Part shown: one piece after another, positions 60,613 through 64,000 of the stretch | How the letters are laid out: every line of letters begins with the position of its first letter | How positions within the stretch are numbered: position 1 is the stretch's first letter | Source: CAVUCH01 sp963739995 | GTDB lineage: Bacteria > Acidobacteriota > Vicinamibacteria > Vicinamibacterales > JAENWD01 | Assembly: GCA_963739995.1 (NCBI GenBank) | Contig: CAVUCH010000004.1 | Location: 248,001-312,000 of the forward strand | Direction of reading: 5' to 3' | Length of the DNA stretch: 64,000 nucleotides | Position numbers and translations under genes: made by a program | Notes under the pieces: model-generated | What the model was told of the DNA's origin: nothing | Databases searched by the model: none | The model's input: the letters and a program-made list of their open reading frames with translations, nothing else

Positions 60613-61196
60613 TCTCCCGGATCCTGTGGCGGAAGGTGCTCGCGACGCTGATCGTCGTGATGGCCTTCGTGTTCCTGTACGAGACGCGGATCCTCGACTC
60701 GCGTTTCGGCCTGCGGCTGGGTCCCGTCGCCGACGTGGGACCGCTGCCAGCGCAAGGCACGCGTCTGACGTTCGGCGCGACCGCGTACTGCAAGGGAACG
60801 ACGACAGCCTCTGGCGTCAACGTCCGGTCGGGCATTGCGGCTGCCGACCCCGCGCTGCTGCCCGTCGGATCGGTCGTCCAGGTGGATGCGCCGGGCACGC
60901 GCAACGACGGGGTCTACACGATCATGGACACCGGGCCGAAGGTCAACGGCCGTCACCTGGATCTCTACATGTGGAGCTGCCACGAGGCGCTTGCATTCGG
61001 CCGGGTAGACGTGTCGATTGTCGTCCTGCGACTCGGGTGGAGCCCGCAGGCGAGCTCCCCCGGCATCATCGACCGGTTGTTCCGCAGACGGGAAGCGACG
61101 GTGCCGGTGCAGGTTCCGGACGTGCCGCCGCAGGTCCCTCCGGCTACGCTTCCTGATGTTGCCCCTTCGGTGAACCCGCCTGGCTCAGTCCCATGA
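60606..61196 (+). CDS. Membrane-anchored 3D-domain protein
   Basis: A 196-residue protein with an N-terminal membrane span (VLATLIVVMAFVFLYETRIL) and a 3D domain: FGATAYCKGTTTASGVNVRS, LPVGSVVQVDAPGTRNDGVY, MDTGPKVNGRHLDLYM with the aspartates giving the name (as in MltA and YabE-type proteins). The C-terminus is Pro/Val-rich, perhaps spanning the periplasm. It probably acts on peptidoglycan. The GTG start overlaps the thiL stop by 7 nt. Confidence 0.8.
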   Translation: MLISRILWRKVLATLIVVMAFVFLYETRILDSRFGLRLGPVADVGPLPAQGTRLTFGATAYCKGTTTASGVNVRSGIAAADPALLPVGSVVQVDAPGTRNDGVYTIMDTGPKVNGRHLDLYMWSCHEALAFGRVDVSIVVLRLGWSPQASSPGIIDRLFRRREATVPVQVPDVPPQVPPATLPDVAPSVNPPGSVP

Positions 61197-61221
61197 TCGG
61201 GTCGTGAGCGTCGAACCGTTC

Positions 61222-61641
61222 CTACGAGCTGACCGTATCGCCCGCTCCGACAGCGAACCCGAAATACGCGCTCACCGCGGCAATGGCGGCGTGCAGTGCG
61301 ACGTCGGCCCCATAGATGGGGATCAGGCCAAAGGTTGTGTTGAGCCCCGGGATCAGCCCCATCACGGTGAGCAAGCCGTACGACACCGCCACGATCCGGG
61401 CATAGCTGACGGCCGAGAAGGCGCCAGCGTACGCCGCGAGCCCGAGCACGCCAAAAAGGAGGTGTACCAGGTTGTGCAGGATGTTCACCGGAAACAGCCC
61501 GAGCACGAGCCCGTAGCCTTCGCTCACGACCAATGGCGGCGCGTCCGTGTGGATCGAGTGGATCATGCCGGGCACGAAGCCGGCTATTCCGACGAGGCCA
61601 AACGCAACCCCGAGCGCGAGTGCAAATGCACGAAAGTTCAT
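61222..61641 (-). CDS. DUF4383-family membrane protein
   Basis: A 139-residue protein with four membrane spans (FALALGVAFGLVGIAGFVPG, VNILHNLVHLLFGVLGLAAY, IVAVSYGLLTVMGLIPGLNT, AAIAAVSAYFGFAVGAG) and the NILHNLVHLLFGVLG motif of DUF4383. GGAGG precedes ATG 61641. Function unknown. It stands alone between convergent and same-strand neighbours; the 211 bp before it hold nothing recognised. Confidence 0.85.
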   Translation of the reverse strand: MNFRAFALALGVAFGLVGIAGFVPGMIHSIHTDAPPLVVSEGYGLVLGLFPVNILHNLVHLLFGVLGLAAYAGAFSAVSYARIVAVSYGLLTVMGLIPGLNTTFGLIPIYGADVALHAAIAAVSAYFGFAVGAGDTVSS

Positions 61642-61852
61642 GAAAACCTCCGCTGCGCACGGAGCAAGGAAAATGCCGAGCGGCGCTTGCAGCGTCGGAC
61701 ACCGTTCGACGACAACCGTTAGCTGTGCACAGCGGTGCCAGGGCCCTGACGTGGCGCCGGCCCCGCACGGTCGATGACCCTAGACAGGTAAGCGTCCGGG
61801 TCCGGAGAACGAAGCGCCTCGGCCACTCGCCCGCCCAGCCCCTCCAGGCGGG

Positions 61853-63637
61853 CTATGAAGCCTTGCTGGCCGTCTCGCGAAACTGCAGCTGGTACAGCTT
61901 GAAGTAGATGCCTCGCTGGCTCAGCAGTTCCTGGTGCGTGCCGCTCTCCCGCAGCACGCCCTTGTGCAGCACCAGAATGCGATCCATGTCCTGGATCGTC
62001 GAGAGCCGGTGGGCAATCGCAACCGTCGTCCGGCCCCGCATGAGCACCTCGAGTGCCTCCCGGATGACGCTCTCCGTCTCGGTGTCGACACTGGACGTGG
62101 CCTCGTCCAGCACCAGCACCGGGCGGTCGAAGGCGAGCGCCCGCGCGAACGAGAGCAGCTGCTTCTGCCCCACCGACAGCGAGGCGCCGCGTTCACCGAG
62201 CGTCGTCTCCAGGCCCGCCGGCAGCAGGCTGATGAAGCGGTCCGCTCGCACCGCCGCGGCCGCACGCGCCACATCAGAGTCCTGGAGCCGCGTCTCACCG
62301 AGGCGGATATTCGCGCCGATGCTCCCCGAGAACAGGTGAACGTCCTGCAGCACGAGGCCGAACAGGGCCCGCACGTCCTCGAGCGCGAGCTCGCGGATAT
62401 CGGTCCCATCCACCAGGATCCGTCCTCGGCTGACGTCGTAGAACCGCATCAACAGGTTGATGATCGTCGTCTTGCCGGATCCCGTCGCCCCGACGATGCC
62501 GAGGCGTCCGCCTTGGAGCACCTCGAACGAGACGTCGCGCAGCACGTAGTCCTCGCCGTGATACGCGAACCACACGTGATCGAACACGATGTGCGGGGAC
62601 TGCGCGGGATCGCGACGTCCGGGCACGGCGGGCGACGTGATACGCGCGGGTTCGTCGATCAGCTTGAAGATCCGCTCGGACGAGGCCATCGCGCTTTGCA
62701 GCACGTTGAACTTCTCCGACATGTCGCTGATGGGACGGAAGAACCGCGAGGAGTACTGCAGGAAGGCCACCAGCGCCCCCAGCGTCAGCGTGCCCGCCAT
62801 GACCTGGAGGCCGCCATACCAGATGATGAGGGAGGCTGCCATGGCTCCGACGATTTCAATCGCCGGGTAGAACACCGCGTAGTAGAAGATCGAGTCGATA
62901 TTGGCGTCACGGTGCTGCGCGTTGATGCCCTCGAACCGCGCGTAGTTCATCTCTTCGCGCCGGAACAGCTGCACCGTCGACATGCCGGTGATGTTCTCCT
63001 GAAGGAACGCGTTGATCCGCGCAATCCACATCCGGACAGTGCGGTAGCTCTCGCGCACGTTCCGTCTGAACCACTGCGTCACGATCACGATCAGCGGCAG
63101 AACGGCGAAGCTGGTGAGGGCCAGCTGCCAGTCCATCAGCAGCATCACAATCATGATGCCGGCAAGGGTGAACACGTCACCGAAGATGGCTACGACGCCG
63201 GCCGTGAAGAGGTCGTTCAGCACGTCGACGTCGGTGGTCACGCGCGTCATGAGGCGGCCAACCGGATTGCGGTCGTAGAAGGCGAGATCCAGGCGCTGGA
63301 GCCGCTCGTAGATCTGCATGCGCAGGTCGTACATGATGCGCTGCCCGGTGGTCTGCATCAGCCACGTCTGCAGGTACTCGAGGCCGAACGAACCGAGGAG
63401 CACGATCATGTACTGGATGGCGATGAGTCCGATGCCCTCCAGTTGGCCGACGGCTATGTGCTGGTCGATCGCGCGCTTCATGAGAAACGGCGGCACCAGC
63501 TGCAACACCGAGTTGGTGACGATGGCGGCCAACGCGAGTGCCGCCTGCCACCGGTACGGCCGCAAATACGCCAACAGCCGCCGCATCAGGCGGGCGTCGT
63601 ACGCCTTGCCCAGGATTTCTTCGTCAGAAGACGACAT
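61853..63637 (-). CDS. ABC exporter half-transporter (permease-ATPase fusion)
   Basis: A 594-residue type IV exporter. Six membrane helices occupy about residues 30-320 (VLQLVPPFLMKRAIDQH, LAGIMIVMLLMDWQLALTSF). The ATPase domain has Walker A GIVGATGSGKTTIINLL, signature LSVGQKQLLSFARALA, Walker B PVLVLDEATSSVD and H-loop AIAHRLST. The signature is LSVGQ, not LSGGQ. The next gene upstream encodes a second half-transporter, so a heterodimer is likely; substrate not predictable. No ribosome-binding site is clear before ATG 63637. Confidence 0.92.
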   Translation of the reverse strand: MSSSDEEILGKAYDARLMRRLLAYLRPYRWQAALALAAIVTNSVLQLVPPFLMKRAIDQHIAVGQLEGIGLIAIQYMIVLLGSFGLEYLQTWLMQTTGQRIMYDLRMQIYERLQRLDLAFYDRNPVGRLMTRVTTDVDVLNDLFTAGVVAIFGDVFTLAGIMIVMLLMDWQLALTSFAVLPLIVIVTQWFRRNVRESYRTVRMWIARINAFLQENITGMSTVQLFRREEMNYARFEGINAQHRDANIDSIFYYAVFYPAIEIVGAMAASLIIWYGGLQVMAGTLTLGALVAFLQYSSRFFRPISDMSEKFNVLQSAMASSERIFKLIDEPARITSPAVPGRRDPAQSPHIVFDHVWFAYHGEDYVLRDVSFEVLQGGRLGIVGATGSGKTTIINLLMRFYDVSRGRILVDGTDIRELALEDVRALFGLVLQDVHLFSGSIGANIRLGETRLQDSDVARAAAAVRADRFISLLPAGLETTLGERGASLSVGQKQLLSFARALAFDRPVLVLDEATSSVDTETESVIREALEVLMRGRTTVAIAHRLSTIQDMDRILVLHKGVLRESGTHQELLSQRGIYFKLYQLQFRETASKAS

Positions 63638-63651
63638 GATAAAAACGAGTT

Positions 63652-63752
63652 AATGAAAAATGGAAGATGAAGAATGACAAACACGGCGCAATCGATCGCG
63701 CGACGCTCATCAGCCCGTTTCCTTTTTCATTCTTCCTTCTTCATTTTTCATT
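63652..63752. repeat. Heptamer cassette E (between the two ABC genes)
   Basis: Left array 63652-63679: four units of form RATGNNN (AATGAAA, AATGGAA, GATGAAG, AATGACA). Right array 63725-63752: on the minus strand AATGAAA twice, AATGAAG and AAGGAAG, starting at the base after the stop codon of the upstream ABC gene. Units differ from A and D in the last three bases, but the number, size, third-position GATG (left) and inverted layout are the same. The interior is only 45 nt. Confidence 0.85.
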
Positions 63753-64000
63753 TCATTGCTGTGACGCCAACTCCTCTTCGAGCAACTGCTGGCGATACAG
63801 CTCCGCATACAGGCCTCCCGCCGACACGAGTGAGGCGTGCGTGCCGCGTTCGGCGATTCGGCCGCTCTCGAGCACGAGGATCTGATCGGCCTCGCGAACG
63901 GTGGAGATCCGGTGCGACACGATGATCGACGTGCGCTTCTTCATCACGTCGCGGAGACGCGACAGGATTTCCTCTTCGGTGTAGGTGTCCACCGCCGAAA
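63753..64000 (-). CDS. Second ABC exporter half, C-terminal part only (5' end outside window)
   Basis: The last 80 codons of an ABC ATPase: SAVDTYTEEEILSRLRDVMK (D-loop), TSIIVSHRISTVREADQILV (H-loop) and the usual GTHASLVSAGGLYAELYRQQ. The rest lies beyond the right edge. It precedes the full-length exporter on the same strand, so the two probably form a heterodimer. Confidence 0.85.
   Translation of the reverse strand, partial: SAVDTYTEEEILSRLRDVMKKRTSIIVSHRISTVREADQILVLESGRIAERGTHASLVSAGGLYAELYRQQLLEEELASQQ

Overview
The window is GC-rich, densely packed DNA from a Gram-negative bacterium: it carries lipid A genes (lpxB, lpxD), an outer-membrane barrel protein and paired M16 peptidases. 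Gene content and order suggest Acidobacteriota, perhaps the Vicinamibacteria, but that placement is inference without any database search. No CRISPR array, prophage, integrase or complete IS element was seen. Three conserved genes (typA, a hybrid histidine kinase, an S41-family protein) are each broken by what looks like one extra base, so single-base assembly errors should be considered.

Layout. 1-3.0 kb: 5' part of leaderless typA, an FmdB zinc ribbon, and a FadR/LldR-type GntR regulator divergent from an internally deleted lactate dehydrogenase. 3.0-8.6 kb: DUF3810 protein, two receiver/histidine-kinase proteins, secreted M49-like metallopeptidase. 8.9-13.4 kb: algH, queG, acnA with a 160-bp palindromic element at the acnA stop codon. 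14-22 kb: threonine branch. asd-lysC-LysR runs leftward behind a Thr-rich leader peptide and attenuator; hom-thrB-thrC runs rightward with overlapping genes. 22-25.3 kb: two small disordered proteins, a second palindromic element, and a three-gene secreted protein operon with a matrixin-like protease. 25.4-31.7 kb: lpxB, M16 pair, lpxD, a Mit_KHE1-like protein and a 49-aa membrane protein. 32-37 kb: nfo, the AMMECR1/Memo pair, gatCA, rpoZ. 37-40.4 kb: dnaK flanked by two Hsp20 genes. 40.4-49 kb: ymdB, xseAB, ispA, tlyA, nadK rightward; mltG, ruvX leftward; a broken S41 protein. 49-61 kb: hup, tRNA-Val, thrS-infC-rpmI-rplT-pheS-pheT, zapB-zapA, a 6S RNA candidate, rny, thiL, a 3D-domain protein. 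61-64 kb: DUF4383 protein and a two-gene ABC exporter, the second cut by the right edge.

Three features stand out. First, a family of intergenic cassettes is bounded by arrays of 7-nt units, nearly always four units (28 nt), placed just after a stop codon and repeated in inverted orientation before the next gene; unit sequence changes between loci while the two ends of one locus stay matched or nearly so. Second, a complete-looking threonine attenuator controls asd-lysC, with antiterminator and terminator that exclude one another. Third, two copies of a near-perfect 160-bp palindrome each begin on the TAG stop codon of a gene. Several promoters place the start codon 6-7 nt after the -10 box, suggesting frequent leaderless mRNAs.
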